This document shows positions 1 to 9,443 of a stretch of 64,000 bases of DNA, in pieces (the stretch's first letter is position 1; every line of letters begins with the position of its first letter). The notes beneath the pieces were generated by a model, which was not told the origin of the DNA, ran no database searches, and worked only from the letters and a program-made list of their open reading frames with translations. Source of the DNA: Mannheimia bovis (GTDB taxonomy: Bacteria; Pseudomonadota; Gammaproteobacteria; Enterobacterales; Pasteurellaceae); the NCBI RefSeq assembly GCF_014541205.1, contig NZ_CP061280.1, forward strand, positions 1 to 64,000, read 5' to 3'. The position numbers were made by a program, and so were the translations under genes.

Positions 1-1350
1 TTGGAGCAAATTGTGTCTTCCCTTTGGTCTGATTGCCTTAATCACTTACAAACGAAAGTATCGCCAACTGACTACAGCACTTGGCTACGCCCTCTGCAAG
101 CCAGTTCTGATAATGGGGAACTCACACTTTACGCTCAAAATCAATTTGTTGAAAACTGGGTTAAAGATAAATTTTTAGCGGAAATTACTGAACTAGCTCG
201 TTTTTTATCTAAAAACGATAATTTAGTTGTTAATTTAAGAGTGGGTATAAAACCTACTGAGCAACCAAAACCACAAATTAGCTCAAAAAATGAGCCTTCA
301 GAATTTAGCAATACAGGCTTTAAAACAGGGCTAAATCCGCACCAAACATTTGATAATTTCGTACAAGGTCGTTCAAACCAACTGGCAAAATTAGTGGCTC
401 AACAGGTGGTGGATAATTTAGGCGAAAGCCATTGTAATCCGCTCTCTTTCTATGCTGGCACAGGTTTAGGTAAAACCCACTTATTGCACGCTATCGGTAA
501 TGAATTGGTTAAACGCAATCCAACCGTGCGAGTGCTTTATATCCATCTTGAGCGTTTTTACCGTGATATTATCAAAGCCATCAACAGCTCAAATAACGAT
601 GCGGAAAAAATCAAAAAATTCTACCGCTCGCTTGATGTTTTAATGATTGATGATATTCAATTTCTTGCCAACAAACCAAAAGTACAAGAAGAATTTTTAC
701 ATCTACTCAATGCTTTATTTGAGCAGAGAAAGCAGATTATTCTAACCTCTGATGTTCTGCCTAAGAATATTGATAAAATTGATACCGCAATTAAATCTCG
801 CTTAAGTGGCGGCATTAGTGCAACCATTGAGCCACCTGAATTAGAAACTCGTGTGGCAATTCTTCGCCAAAAAGCCTTAGAGCGAGGTGCAGACTTGCAA
901 GAAGATGCAGCATATTTAATGGGGCAGAAACTCCGTACTAATGTGCGTGAATTAGAAGGTGCGTTAAACCGTGTGATTGCGTGGCAGAAACTTACACTTC
1001 GCCCAATTACCGTTGATGCCGTGCGTGAAACCTTACAAGACCTATTCGCCTCATTCGATTACTTGATTACGATTGAAAATATTCAACGCATTGTGGCGGA
1101 ATATTACGGCATTAAAGTAGCGGATATTAAATCAAAAAGTCGTGCAAGAAGCGTCGCTCGCCCTCGCCAAATGGCAATGGCATTAGCAAAAGAGCTCACG
1201 AACCATAGCTTGCCTGAAATTGGCAGAGAGTTTGGCGGACGGGATCACACCACCGTATTGCACGCTTGCAAAACCATTAATGAATTGCGTGATACCGAAA
1301 GCGGTATTCAAGAAGACTATATAAATTTAACGCGTAAATTATCATCTTAA
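1..1350 (+). CDS. dnaA: Chromosomal replication initiator DnaA (divergent AAA+ domain)
   Basis: Binds DnaA boxes and melts the origin as an ATP-bound oligomer. The 449 residues begin at a TTG at base 1, so no upstream signal can be checked. Domain I (about 1-85) and domain IV (about 345-449, with GGRDHTTVLHAC near 412-423) look like the E. coli protein. The AAA+ domain is unusual: Walker A reads AGTGLGKT (152-159, Ala where the family has Gly), HSERF is HLERF (181-186), TSDRYP is TSDVLP (249-254), and box VII reads DTAIKSRLSGG (261-271). The position of E. coli Arg281 is therefore Ala263, while the arginine-finger equivalent Arg267 is kept. Walker B (MIDDIQF) and the sensor-2 motif VRELEG are intact. 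The family assignment is certain; how the changes affect ATP control is unknown. Confidence 0.97.
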   Translation: MEQIVSSLWSDCLNHLQTKVSPTDYSTWLRPLQASSDNGELTLYAQNQFVENWVKDKFLAEITELARFLSKNDNLVVNLRVGIKPTEQPKPQISSKNEPSEFSNTGFKTGLNPHQTFDNFVQGRSNQLAKLVAQQVVDNLGESHCNPLSFYAGTGLGKTHLLHAIGNELVKRNPTVRVLYIHLERFYRDIIKAINSSNNDAEKIKKFYRSLDVLMIDDIQFLANKPKVQEEFLHLLNALFEQRKQIILTSDVLPKNIDKIDTAIKSRLSGGISATIEPPELETRVAILRQKALERGADLQEDAAYLMGQKLRTNVRELEGALNRVIAWQKLTLRPITVDAVRETLQDLFASFDYLITIENIQRIVAEYYGIKVADIKSKSRARSVARPRQMAMALAKELTNHSLPEIGREFGGRDHTTVLHACKTINELRDTESGIQEDYINLTRKLSS

Positions 1351-1374
1351 GTTGTTAAGAAGAAAGGAATGATT

Positions 1375-2478
1375 ATGCAAATTACGATTACTAGGGACCA
1401 ATTACTCAAGCCTTTACAGCAAGTATGTGGTGTATTAAGCAGTCGCCCAACTTTGCCTGTAATTAACAATATTTTATTAGAAATTGAAGGCGATCGTTTA
1501 TCTTTAACTGGAACGGATTTAGAAGTTGAATTAACCACCCAAGCTCAACTGCTACAAGCGGTCGATTTTGCAGGAAAATTTACCATTCCAGCTAAAAAAT
1601 TCTTAGACATCAGCAAAAGTTTGCCTGATGACAGCGTGATCTCCGTTGAATTTGAAGAAGATAAAGCCATTATCAAAGCAGGACGCAGTAAATTTAGCTT
1701 AGCCACTTTACCTGCCAGCGACTACCCTAATTTAATGGATTGGAAGCCAGAAGTGGATTTCTCCATTAAACAAGCAACGCTTGCTCGCTTAATTGATGCA
1801 ACCCAATTCTCAATGGCAAATCAAGATGCTCGCTATTTCTTAAACGGAATGAAGTTTGAAACAGAAGGCAATTTATTACGCACCGTTGCTACAGACGGAC
1901 ACCGTTTAGCCGTTTGCACAATGGTGCTAAACCAAGAACTTTTAACTCATTCGGTTATTGTGCCACGCAAAGCGGTACTTGAACTTTCACGTTTAGTATC
2001 TGCCAGCAATGAAGAAGTGCGTTTAGAGATTGGCTCAAGCAATATCCGTATTACAATGAACGGCATTGTCTTTACATCAAAATTAATTGACGGCAGATTC
2101 CCTGACTACCGCCGAGTTCTTCCTCGCAACGCAGATCGCATTTTAGAAGCGGATACCGAAACGTTAAAACGTGCATTAATGCGTGCGGCTATTCTTTCAA
2201 ACGAGAAATTCAGAGGCGTGCGTTTAACGCTAAGCAACAATCTACTTAAAATTACCGCCAATAACCCAGAGCAAGAAGAAGCAGAAGAAATAATTGATGT
2301 TGCCTACGACAGTCCGGAAATGGAAGTAGGCTTCAATGTCAGCTATGTGCTAGATGTACTCAATACGCTAAAATGCCAACGAGTACGTTTCAGCTTAGTC
2401 GATTCCAGCTCGAGTTGCTTAATTGAAGATTGCGACAACAGCTCGGCAGAATATGTGATTATGCCGATGCGATTATAA
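1375..2478 (+). CDS. dnaN: DNA polymerase III beta sliding clamp DnaN
   Basis: Ring-shaped processivity clamp that tethers polymerase III and other enzymes to DNA. The three-fold clamp architecture and the C-terminal end PMRL are typical of the family. I choose the second of two in-frame ATGs. The Shine-Dalgarno AAAGGA (1363-1368) touches the first ATG (1369) directly but lies 6 bases before the one at 1375, and the resulting start MQITITRDQLLKPLQQV aligns with E. coli MKFTVEREHLLKPLQQV. Length is 367 residues. It lies 24 bases after dnaA, probably in one transcript. recF, the usual next gene, is missing; a strong terminator follows instead. Confidence 0.97.
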   Translation: MQITITRDQLLKPLQQVCGVLSSRPTLPVINNILLEIEGDRLSLTGTDLEVELTTQAQLLQAVDFAGKFTIPAKKFLDISKSLPDDSVISVEFEEDKAIIKAGRSKFSLATLPASDYPNLMDWKPEVDFSIKQATLARLIDATQFSMANQDARYFLNGMKFETEGNLLRTVATDGHRLAVCTMVLNQELLTHSVIVPRKAVLELSRLVSASNEEVRLEIGSSNIRITMNGIVFTSKLIDGRFPDYRRVLPRNADRILEADTETLKRALMRAAILSNEKFRGVRLTLSNNLLKITANNPEQEEAEEIIDVAYDSPEMEVGFNVSYVLDVLNTLKCQRVRFSLVDSSSSCLIEDCDNSSAEYVIMPMRL

Positions 2479-2494
2479 AAGATAATATCAATGG

Positions 2495-2521
2495 AAAGCC
2501 CTGTATTTACAGGGCTTTTTT
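2495..2521 (+). terminator. Rho-independent terminator after dnaN
   Basis: AAAGCCCTGT pairs with ACAGGGCTTT around a 4-base loop and is followed by a run of six T on the plus strand. It closes the dnaA-dnaN transcript 16 bases after the dnaN stop codon. Confidence 0.9.
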
Positions 2522-2524
2522 ACA

Positions 2525-2998
2525 TCAATCTGATTTTAAAAACGGGTGGTTTAATAACCTCTCTTTGGTATTGTCTTTTAAAGGCTTCTGTTCATCATAA
2601 CGTCCGCCAAATTTTTGGCTATCGAAATCTTGCCTTAGAAAACGATGAAGTTCATTTTTAAACAATTTCAAAAACGGCTCTTTATTAAATGTTGCCAATA
2701 AGATATCAGAATGAGCACGGCAAATATTAAGCAATAGCTCATCATTATTGATACTTTTAGCAAAAAGTGATGTAAAACGCCCCTCTTCATCAATAACGAG
2801 CTTATGTTCTCCTTGATGACGATGAATATCTAATAACCAATCCGCAATATCATCAAAAGGGGTAAATAAATCACTCAAGACAATAACTATAGGCTCTACT
2901 TCGTCATAATCTATATTCAAGAAACTGATACCGTGATTGTGTAAAGCAAGGTTAATTTTAAAGCTATTACCTTGATTATCAAAAATACGCTTTGCCAT
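2525..2998 (-). CDS. Hypothetical protein, 157 aa, partner of a DUF4304 gene
   Basis: I do not recognise this protein. It is soluble and acidic to neutral, with no signal peptide, membrane segment or metal motif. Its N-terminal half looks like alternating beta strands (for example PIVIVLSDLF near 36-45) and its C-terminal half looks helical, ending NHPFLKSD. It starts 4 bases after the stop codon of the DUF4304 gene on the same strand, so the two are almost certainly co-transcribed and may act together. The pair sits where recF would be expected. DUF4304-type proteins often occur near toxin-immunity loci, which makes an immunity-like role conceivable, but nothing in this sequence proves it. 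Confidence 0.8.
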   Translation of the reverse strand: MAKRIFDNQGNSFKINLALHNHGISFLNIDYDEVEPIVIVLSDLFTPFDDIADWLLDIHRHQGEHKLVIDEEGRFTSLFAKSINNDELLLNICRAHSDILLATFNKEPFLKLFKNELHRFLRQDFDSQKFGGRYDEQKPLKDNTKERLLNHPFLKSD

Positions 2999-3002
2999 AG
3001 TG

Positions 3003-3659
3003 CTATGCTAATATTAAATTTTCCATAAAATTAATAACTTTTTCGGTGCGTTCCTCTCGCCATTCTAATTTGACTAGCTGCATATTGATCCCAGTTAATT
3101 TTAAGTCTCGATCTAACGATTTTTCTCGCTTGTACTGTTCTTCCTGTTGGCTTGCTAATGCTTTAATTTGCAAACGCAGATTTTCTAATTCCTGCTTTGC
3201 AGCTTCCAACCACATAGGGTATTTTTTAGGTTGATATTTTTTAAGCAGGAATGGATAGCGTTCATCAAAGAATGAACTATCTTCAAAACTCAATAGCAAA
3301 TTATTAACTTGCATTCTCTCAATAATATCAGCTAATTTTTCTTTTAGTTTTTGATTTAACCAATCTGAAATATCCGCATAATATGTAGAAGATGTAAGCA
3401 CTACCCAGCCACCATCTTCTTCTCCAATAAAGTTTTCTGCGAAGCTACGCTCCCATACTTTTTCATTAAATTCTGGTATATAAGCCTCAAAATTTAGGCG
3501 AAATTTTTCTTTCCCCTCTTCCTTATAATATCGCTGGCTTTGAAGCCAAACCTTGAGATGAAAATGCTCAACATCTTTATAAAAATTGATGCCCTTATTA
3601 GAAAATCCATTCTTTTTAAAGAAAGGCTTTATGACATTTTTAATAAGCTCTTTTTTCAT
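3003..3659 (-). CDS. DUF4304 domain-containing protein
   Basis: 218 residues. The N-terminal part (about 1-135) fits the DUF4304 pattern: a start resembling the family (FFKKNGFSNKGINFYK), a LQSQRY strand and the segment FRLNFEAYIPEF. The C-terminal part (about 150-215) is a charged, Gln/Glu/Lys-rich helix, probably a coiled coil. There is no catalytic motif or export signal. The function of DUF4304 is not established; members are scattered and often lie near immunity or defence genes. It is first of a two-gene unit with the 157-residue gene. No toxin gene is visible beside it. Confidence 0.8.
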   Translation of the reverse strand: MKKELIKNVIKPFFKKNGFSNKGINFYKDVEHFHLKVWLQSQRYYKEEGKEKFRLNFEAYIPEFNEKVWERSFAENFIGEEDGGWVVLTSSTYYADISDWLNQKLKEKLADIIERMQVNNLLLSFEDSSFFDERYPFLLKKYQPKKYPMWLEAAKQELENLRLQIKALASQQEEQYKREKSLDRDLKLTGINMQLVKLEWREERTEKVINFMENLILA

Positions 3660-3693
3660 TGGCTATTTTACAAACTTAATAGGTTACTAAAAT

Positions 3694-3732
3694 AAAAGCC
3701 TGATTGACTTACTTTTCAATCAGGCTTTTTAG
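3694..3732 (-). terminator. Terminator after yfgM
   Basis: The 14-base arms AAAAGCCTGATTGA and TCAATCAGGCTTTT (3694-3707 / 3716-3729) form a perfect stem with T-rich tails on both strands. It lies directly after the yfgM stop codon on the minus strand. Confidence 0.85.
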
Positions 3733-4353
3733 TTATAAATTATTCAAACGCACATCAATCAAAGTTTGTTCTTGAGGAGCTGCATTTGCTTTGGCTTGTT
3801 CGTAAGCAGATTTTGCAGCTGGAATATCGCCTTTTGCAGTAAGAATATCGCCTGTTAGGATTTGCTTACGCAATTCCCACGCTTTATCTTGAATTTGAGC
3901 GAGGCTTGCAAGGGCTTCGTCATAAGATTTTAATTGGTAATCCACCTGTGCTAAACGAAAACGAGCTATGGATTGTAACGTGGAATCCGAATGTGTTAAA
4001 GCTGATTGCAACGCCACTTTTGCTGCAGAAAAATCACCTTTTTCGACCGCTTGTTTTGCTGCTTCAAATTGAGCAAAGGTTGCATAGCTCGAATCTTTGT
4101 TATCAGCGATAAACTTCTCAACAAGCGGTTGATTTTTGCTTGGGTTTTGCAAATAGCTTTCCATCACATTTTGGTAAGTTGCCGATGTTTTTTGAGCGGT
4201 TTCTAATTGATGATTTTTCCAGAAGTTCCAACCGGCAGTTGCAGCACAAGCTAAAATAATCGCGACTAAAATCGGTGTGCCATTCTCTTTGAACCAGTTT
4301 TTGGCATCTTCAAACTGCTGTTCTTCGGTTTTATTTAAATATTCGTTGCTCAT
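3733..4353 (-). CDS. yfgM: YfgM family protein, SecYEG-associated periplasmic chaperone
   Basis: Inner-membrane protein that in E. coli joins PpiD at the SecYEG translocon and hands over exported proteins. 206 residues: a short cytoplasmic N-terminus, one transmembrane segment at about 25-45 (PILVAIILACAATAGWNFW), then a periplasmic TPR-like helical domain rich in AAKxAL and YEQAKA repeats. It follows hisS by 8 bases, as in E. coli. bamB and der, which follow in E. coli, are absent here; a terminator ends the unit. Confidence 0.93.
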   Translation of the reverse strand: MSNEYLNKTEEQQFEDAKNWFKENGTPILVAIILACAATAGWNFWKNHQLETAQKTSATYQNVMESYLQNPSKNQPLVEKFIADNKDSSYATFAQFEAAKQAVEKGDFSAAKVALQSALTHSDSTLQSIARFRLAQVDYQLKSYDEALASLAQIQDKAWELRKQILTGDILTAKGDIPAAKSAYEQAKANAAPQEQTLIDVRLNNL

Positions 4354-4361
4354 TTTCTCTC

Positions 4362-5633
4362 CTAAAATCGTTTATTAAGCTCAGCAATCAGCTCTGATTG
4401 AGCAATAGTGATTTGCTCCGCACCTGAACGTAAGTCTTTAATCACAACTTGCTTTTCCGCCACTTCACTTTCGCCGATAACCAATGCGATCTTGGCTTCT
4501 ACTTTGTCTGCTCGTTTAAATTGTTTTTGGAATTTACCACCTGAGCAGTGGCTCATTACTCGAAGTTGTGGTAATTCGGTGCGAATTTGTTCTGCAAGTT
4601 GGAACGCATTTACCGTTGAGCCTTCACCAGAGAAGACGATATACACATCAACCGCTTTTGGTAAATCAATTTCTTTATTTACCTCTTGCACAAGTAGCAC
4701 TAAACGCTCTAAACCCATTGCAAATCCTACGCCTTGTGTTGCGTGTCCGCCTAGCTGTTCAACTAAGCCGTCATAACGACCACCACCACAGACTGTGCCT
4801 TGTGAGCCTAACGCTGAAGTTACCCATTCAAATACAGTCTTATTATAGTAATCTAAACCACGCACCAATTTCGGGTTGATTTCATAAGCAATGCCCATTG
4901 CATCAAGTAATGAACAGAGTTGTGAAAAATGCTCACGGCTGTCATCATCTAAATAATCAAGTAGTTTCGGTGCATCGTTTAGCACTTGTTGTAAGGCATC
5001 GTTTTTAGTGTCTAAAATACGCAGCGGATTTTTCACCAAACGCTCTTTCTCTTCTTCACTCATTAAAGCGGTGTGATTTTGTAAAAAATTTACCAATGCA
5101 GAGCGGTAATTTGCACGAGCTTCTAACGAACCTATTGAGTTTAGTTGCAAAGAAACGTGCCGATCAATGCCTAATTCTTTCCACAAGCGAGCAGTTAAAA
5201 TAATTAATTCTGCGTCAATTTCCGGATTAGGGATCCCAAATACTTCCACACCTGCTTGGTGGAATTGGCGGTAACGCCCTTTTTGTGGACGTTCGTGGCG
5301 AAACATTGGTCCCATATACCATAAACGCTGTTCATTATTGTAGATCCAACCACGTTCAATCGCAGCACGCACGCAACCTGCGGTACCTTCAGGACGGAGC
5401 GTTAATTGCTCATCATTATCCCAAAAGGTGTACATTTCTTTTGAAACCACATCGGTAACTTCGCCAATCGCACGAGCAAATAAAGGTGTACTTTCCACAA
5501 TCGGCATACGTACTTCTGAATAACCATAACTTGCCAGTACATCACGTACTTTTTCTTCAACCCATTGCCATAATGGAGACTCTGTTGGAGAGCAATCGTT
5601 CATTCCACGAATTGCTTGAATTGTTTTTGCCAC
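4362..5633 (-). CDS. hisS: Histidyl-tRNA synthetase
   Basis: Class II synthetase charging tRNA-His. 423 residues, the normal length. Visible signatures are motif 1 near the N-terminus ([10 protein letters not shown]), the motif 2 loop ([17 protein letters not shown]), the His-specific [15 protein letters not shown] and the GGGRYDGL stretch, motif 3 ([11 protein letters not shown]), and a C-terminal anticodon-binding domain. It lies in the order rodZ-ispG-hisS-yfgM, 10 bases after ispG and 8 before yfgM, consistent with one operon. Confidence 0.98.
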   Translation of the reverse strand: MAKTIQAIRGMNDCSPTESPLWQWVEEKVRDVLASYGYSEVRMPIVESTPLFARAIGEVTDVVSKEMYTFWDNDEQLTLRPEGTAGCVRAAIERGWIYNNEQRLWYMGPMFRHERPQKGRYRQFHQAGVEVFGIPNPEIDAELIILTARLWKELGIDRHVSLQLNSIGSLEARANYRSALVNFLQNHTALMSEEEKERLVKNPLRILDTKNDALQQVLNDAPKLLDYLDDDSREHFSQLCSLLDAMGIAYEINPKLVRGLDYYNKTVFEWVTSALGSQGTVCGGGRYDGLVEQLGGHATQGVGFAMGLERLVLLVQEVNKEIDLPKAVDVYIVFSGEGSTVNAFQLAEQIRTELPQLRVMSHCSGGKFQKQFKRADKVEAKIALVIGESEVAEKQVVIKDLRSGAEQITIAQSELIAELNKRF

Positions 5634-5643
5634 TATCTTATTC

Positions 5644-6753
5644 CTATTTATTTACAATATCTATACGGTTATTTTGCTGTGCTACTCTAGCACGGATTTT
5701 AGCTTCTAATTGGTCGATTAATTTTGCATTATCAAAACGCTCTTTTTGACGAACACCATCTAAATAGAAGCCGCTCATTTTATTACTGCCGGTTACACCC
5801 AAATCGGAAATTAATGCCTCACCCGGTCCGTTTACCACACAACCAATAATGGAAACGTCCATCGGGGTAATAATATCTTCTAAACGCTGCTCTAGCTCAT
5901 TTACCGTTGCAATCACATCAATTTCTTGGCGTGAGCAAGTTGGGCAAGCAATAAAATTAATACCGCGTGAACGAATACGTAATGATTTCAAAATATCAAA
6001 ACCCACTTTAATTTCTTCCACAGGATCTGCCGCCAAAGAAACACGCAAAGTATCGCCAATGCCCTCGGCTAATAATAACCCCAAACCCACTGCAGATTTA
6101 ACCGAGCCGGCTCTTGCTCCACCTGCTTCTGTGATCCCTAAATGGAGAGGTTGGTCGATCTGTTTTGCAAGAAGTCGGTAAGATTCGACCGCTAGAAATA
6201 CATCTGAGGCTTTTACACTCACTTTGAACTGATCGAAATTAAGACGATCGAGATGATCAACGTGGCGTAATGCTGATTCTAACAACGCTTGCGGTGTGGG
6301 TTCACCATATTTTTCTTGTAGATCTCGCTCAAGTGATCCTGCATTTACCCCAATGCGGATTGGAATATTTTTATCTCTGGCACAATCGACTACTGCACGA
6401 ATACGCTCTTCATTGCCGATATTACCCGGGTTAATACGCAAACAATCCACGCCATATTCAGCAACTTTTAACGCGATACGATAGTCAAAATGAATATCCG
6501 CTACTAATGGTACATTGACTTGCTGTTTAATTACTTTGAAGGCTTCTGCCGCATCCATTGTTGGAACAGAAACACGCACAATATCTGCCCCCACACGCTC
6601 TAAAGATCTAATTTGAGCGACAGTTGCTTCCACATCGGTGGTACGGGTATTTGTCATCGACTGTACTGAAATGGGTGCATCGCCCCCTACCGGCACATTG
6701 CCGACATAGATTTTTTTCGATACCCGACGTTTAATTGGAGATTGATGTATCAT
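5644..6753 (-). CDS. ispG: 4-hydroxy-3-methylbut-2-enyl diphosphate synthase IspG (GcpE)
   Basis: Iron-sulfur enzyme of the MEP pathway, converting MEcPP to HMBPP for isoprenoid synthesis. 369 residues with a TIM-barrel N-terminal part ([23 protein letters not shown]) and a C-terminal [4Fe-4S] domain carrying the ligand cysteines in [10 protein letters not shown] and [12 protein letters not shown]. It follows rodZ, but a long inverted repeat lies in the 95-base gap, so it may be partly uncoupled from rodZ. Confidence 0.97.
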   Translation of the reverse strand: MIHQSPIKRRVSKKIYVGNVPVGGDAPISVQSMTNTRTTDVEATVAQIRSLERVGADIVRVSVPTMDAAEAFKVIKQQVNVPLVADIHFDYRIALKVAEYGVDCLRINPGNIGNEERIRAVVDCARDKNIPIRIGVNAGSLERDLQEKYGEPTPQALLESALRHVDHLDRLNFDQFKVSVKASDVFLAVESYRLLAKQIDQPLHLGITEAGGARAGSVKSAVGLGLLLAEGIGDTLRVSLAADPVEEIKVGFDILKSLRIRSRGINFIACPTCSRQEIDVIATVNELEQRLEDIITPMDVSIIGCVVNGPGEALISDLGVTGSNKMSGFYLDGVRQKERFDNAKLIDQLEAKIRARVAQQNNRIDIVNK

Positions 6754-6786
6754 ATTCTTAAATTTTAGTTAAAAGTTATAAAGCAG

Positions 6787-6836
6787 AAAACGCTCGTAAA
6801 ATAACAATACTAAGTAACTATTTTACGTGCGTTTTT
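6787..6836 (-). terminator. Long stem-loop between rodZ and ispG (possible attenuator)
   Basis: AAAACGCTCGTAAAATA (6787-6803) pairs with TATTTTACGTGCGTTTT (6819-6835) over 17 bases with one mismatch and a 15-base loop. Read on the minus strand it lies 12 bases after the rodZ stop codon and is followed by a weak T-rich tract. It could reduce read-through from rodZ into ispG-hisS-yfgM. Confidence 0.55.
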
Positions 6837-6848
6837 ATTCTTAAAAGA

Positions 6849-7823
6849 TTATTGTAATGGCAAACGAATACGAGCTACTCGACCATCAATCTTTAATGGT
6901 ACTTCCTGCCCTTTGTAATAAATTTTTACATTTGCCGGTGCACCAATGGTTAAGCGATATTGCTCGTTCTCATTAAAGGTTAATACTTCGCCATTATTAT
7001 AGAGCTTTTCAGCTAAACGTTTATTTTTCGCATTTCTGACCGTAATCCAGCTTTGCGAGCCTGTAACTTCAATACGTAACTCATCATTGCCTACCACTAC
7101 CGGTTGTTCTATTGTAGCTTCAGCTTCTGTTGTTGCTTGCGGCTGCTGGAGAATATTCGCCGGTTCAACAACTGCTTCCGTTTCAGGTTTTGGCGGTTCA
7201 ACAGTCTGCGTTGTTGCATTTTCCTGCTGGCTTAGCTCTACTGTTTGAGATGGTGTAGGCTCTGCAACTGTAGCCGTTTCAGGTTCTTGCACTTGAATTG
7301 GCTGTTGAACAGGCACAGAAACTTGATTACCTAGCTCAACAGATGCGGTATTTGTTGTTTCAGCAACAGGAGCTGAATTAACAAGCTGTTCACGGTTTTC
7401 CTGATCTTTTTGATAGCCTTGCCACCACCATAAAAGCGTCATACCTAACGCAGCTAAAAGCACAAATATTGTTAAATATTTCAAGGCTTTGCCTTGAGAG
7501 TTTGATGATGGTTTTATAGGCGAAACTTTTGTAACCTCTTTCGGAATGGTTACTTCGCCATAATTAACAGAAGAAACTAACGATTCCGGCAAACGTAAAA
7601 ATTTCACATAATTACGTACATAACCACGCACAAAAGTTGGAGCAACATTTTTTAAAATAAAAATATCATTTTCAATAGACTCAATATGTGATTTTTTTAG
7701 ATTTGTTTTTTGAGCCACTTCTGCAATGGAAAGATTTAATGCCTCACGAGCCGTTCTTAACTGCTGCCCTAAACTAAGAGCTGAATTAGGCTGTTCCTGA
7801 ATAGGGTTAACTGATTCGGTCAT
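6849..7823 (-). CDS. rodZ: Cytoskeletal protein RodZ (HTH domain, single-pass membrane)
   Basis: Links MreB filaments to the wall-elongation machinery and so sets rod shape. I start at MTESVNPIQEQ, which has AAGAG about 7 bases upstream; a longer ORF to 7904 lacks a plausible start. The 324 residues comprise an N-terminal Xre-like HTH (about 16-85), a transmembrane segment (about 113-135, LTIFVLLAALGMTLLWWW), a Gln/Glu/Pro/Thr-rich periplasmic linker, and a C-terminal DUF4115 beta domain. It is first gene of the ispG-hisS-yfgM group, in E. coli order. Confidence 0.93.
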   Translation of the reverse strand: MTESVNPIQEQPNSALSLGQQLRTAREALNLSIAEVAQKTNLKKSHIESIENDIFILKNVAPTFVRGYVRNYVKFLRLPESLVSSVNYGEVTIPKEVTKVSPIKPSSNSQGKALKYLTIFVLLAALGMTLLWWWQGYQKDQENREQLVNSAPVAETTNTASVELGNQVSVPVQQPIQVQEPETATVAEPTPSQTVELSQQENATTQTVEPPKPETEAVVEPANILQQPQATTEAEATIEQPVVVGNDELRIEVTGSQSWITVRNAKNKRLAEKLYNNGEVLTFNENEQYRLTIGAPANVKIYYKGQEVPLKIDGRVARIRLPLQ

Positions 7824-7936
7824 ACAACACTCTTGAAATAAAATAGTGGAAATAAAATTCAAAAAATTATTCGAAAGTTTAAAGAGGTAATGCCCATTTT
7901 GCAATCTTAACGAGCAAAAATTTGAAAATTAAATGT

Positions 7937-7995
7937 ATAAGCGGTCATATTTACAAAATTTCTTACAAATTTTGTTAAAAATACGACCGCTTGTA
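7937..7995. terminator. Inverted USS pair between argH and rodZ
   Basis: A USS core on the plus strand (AAGCGGTC, 7939-7946) faces its complement (GACCGCTTGTA, 7985-7995) across an AT-rich spacer. Facing USS pairs in Pasteurellaceae commonly double as terminators; this one lies directly after the argH stop codon. Confidence 0.65.
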
Positions 7996-8007
7996 TCTAA
8001 AAAATAA

Positions 8008-9384
8008 TTAAGAGGCTAAAGAAAGTTTTGCCGCCGCAATCGCTTCGGCAACACGCTGTGGATTAACACCACCTTTGGCACAACGTTTTTCTAAGCAAGA
8101 TTCTAATGACAAAATCGGGTAAACATCATCATTAATTGTGTGATGGAATTGCTGGAACTCGCTAATGCTGAGTGCCTCAAGCGGCTCTTTTTTGCTGATT
8201 GCATACACAACCGCTTCGCCCACAATATGATGTGCTTCACGGAATGGTACGCCTTTCGCAACTAAATAATCTGCTAATTCCGTTGCATTCGCATAACCCT
8301 GTTGAGCTGCTTCACGGGTACGTTCAGTATTCACTTGGATATCAACCAGCACTAATTCGGCAATTTCTAAGCAAGCCTGCCACGTTTCTAACGCATCAAA
8401 AATTCCTTCTTTATCTTCTTGCATATCTTTATTATAAGCAAGCGGTAAACCTTTTAAGGTGGTTAACAAGCCCGTTAAAGCACCAAATACCCGCCCTGAT
8501 TTACCACGAATAAGCTCGCAAGCATCGGGGTTTTTCTTCTGCGGCATTAATGATGACCCAGAGGTTACACGATCAGACATTTCAAGAAAACCCGATTCGC
8601 CACTGTTGAAAATAATCAAATCTTCGGCAAAACGTGATAAATGCACCATACTGATCGAAGCGGTTGAAAGAAGTTCTAAAATATGGTCACGGTCTGACAC
8701 GCTGTCTAAACTATTACGTGTCGCTTCTTCAAAGCCTAAATCACGAGCTAATAAATCACGATCAATACCGTAAGCCGTTCCAGCCAATGCACCCGAGCCA
8801 AGTGGGCAAGTGCTCATACGTTTATTCGCATCGGCTAAACGGCTGAAATCACGCTCAAGCATCTCATAATATGCCATACACCAGTGGGCAAAAGTAACAG
8901 GTTGAGCACGTTGTAAATGAGTGTAACCCGGCATTACAGAACCTTGATTTTCATCTGCTACAGAGACCAAACGTTCTTGTAACGCTCGAATACGCTCTTG
9001 TAGAGCGACTGCTTGCACTTTACACCACATTTTAATATCCACCGCCACTTGGTCATTACGGCTTCTACCTGTGTGCAATTTTTTACCTAAATCGCCCACT
9101 TTTTCGATTAGCTTAGATTCTACCCAGCTGTGAATATCTTCCGCATCATCTTTTAAAATAATCGTCAGGTTAGATTCTACTTCTGCTTGCACTTCTTTTA
9201 GTGCAGCGATCAATTTTTCAAGTTCGGATTCCGTTAAAATACCGACTGAAGTAATCGCTTTTGCCCAGCCAATTGAGCCTTCAATATCTTGAATGGCTAA
9301 ACGATAATCGAAACGTAGTGAGTCGTTAAAATATTTAAATTTTGCATCTGCTTGTTGTGTAAAACGTCCACCCCAAAGAGCCAT
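8008..9384 (-). CDS. argH: Argininosuccinate lyase
   Basis: Last step of arginine synthesis, splitting argininosuccinate into arginine and fumarate. I start at MALWGGRF, preceded by AAGGAA; the longer ORF to 9408 adds eight unconserved residues. 458 residues. The fumarase/lyase signature [12 protein letters not shown] is present, as are the conserved HTGRSRNDQ and [10 protein letters not shown] segments. It is flanked by mnmA and an inverted USS pair and looks monocistronic. A possible ArgR site lies 60-83 bases upstream. Confidence 0.97.
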   Translation of the reverse strand: MALWGGRFTQQADAKFKYFNDSLRFDYRLAIQDIEGSIGWAKAITSVGILTESELEKLIAALKEVQAEVESNLTIILKDDAEDIHSWVESKLIEKVGDLGKKLHTGRSRNDQVAVDIKMWCKVQAVALQERIRALQERLVSVADENQGSVMPGYTHLQRAQPVTFAHWCMAYYEMLERDFSRLADANKRMSTCPLGSGALAGTAYGIDRDLLARDLGFEEATRNSLDSVSDRDHILELLSTASISMVHLSRFAEDLIIFNSGESGFLEMSDRVTSGSSLMPQKKNPDACELIRGKSGRVFGALTGLLTTLKGLPLAYNKDMQEDKEGIFDALETWQACLEIAELVLVDIQVNTERTREAAQQGYANATELADYLVAKGVPFREAHHIVGEAVVYAISKKEPLEALSISEFQQFHHTINDDVYPILSLESCLEKRCAKGGVNPQRVAEAIAAAKLSLAS

Positions 9385-9443
9385 AGTGTATTCCTTGTAT
9401 ATTATCAAAATGAAAAAGGCGTTTTACCGCCTTAATTTCCCTC

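Noticed and set aside
1-60. Replication origin at the window start
   Set aside because: The window begins at the dnaA start codon; no DnaA-box cluster or AT-rich unwinding region is visible, and strand bias argues against oriC here.
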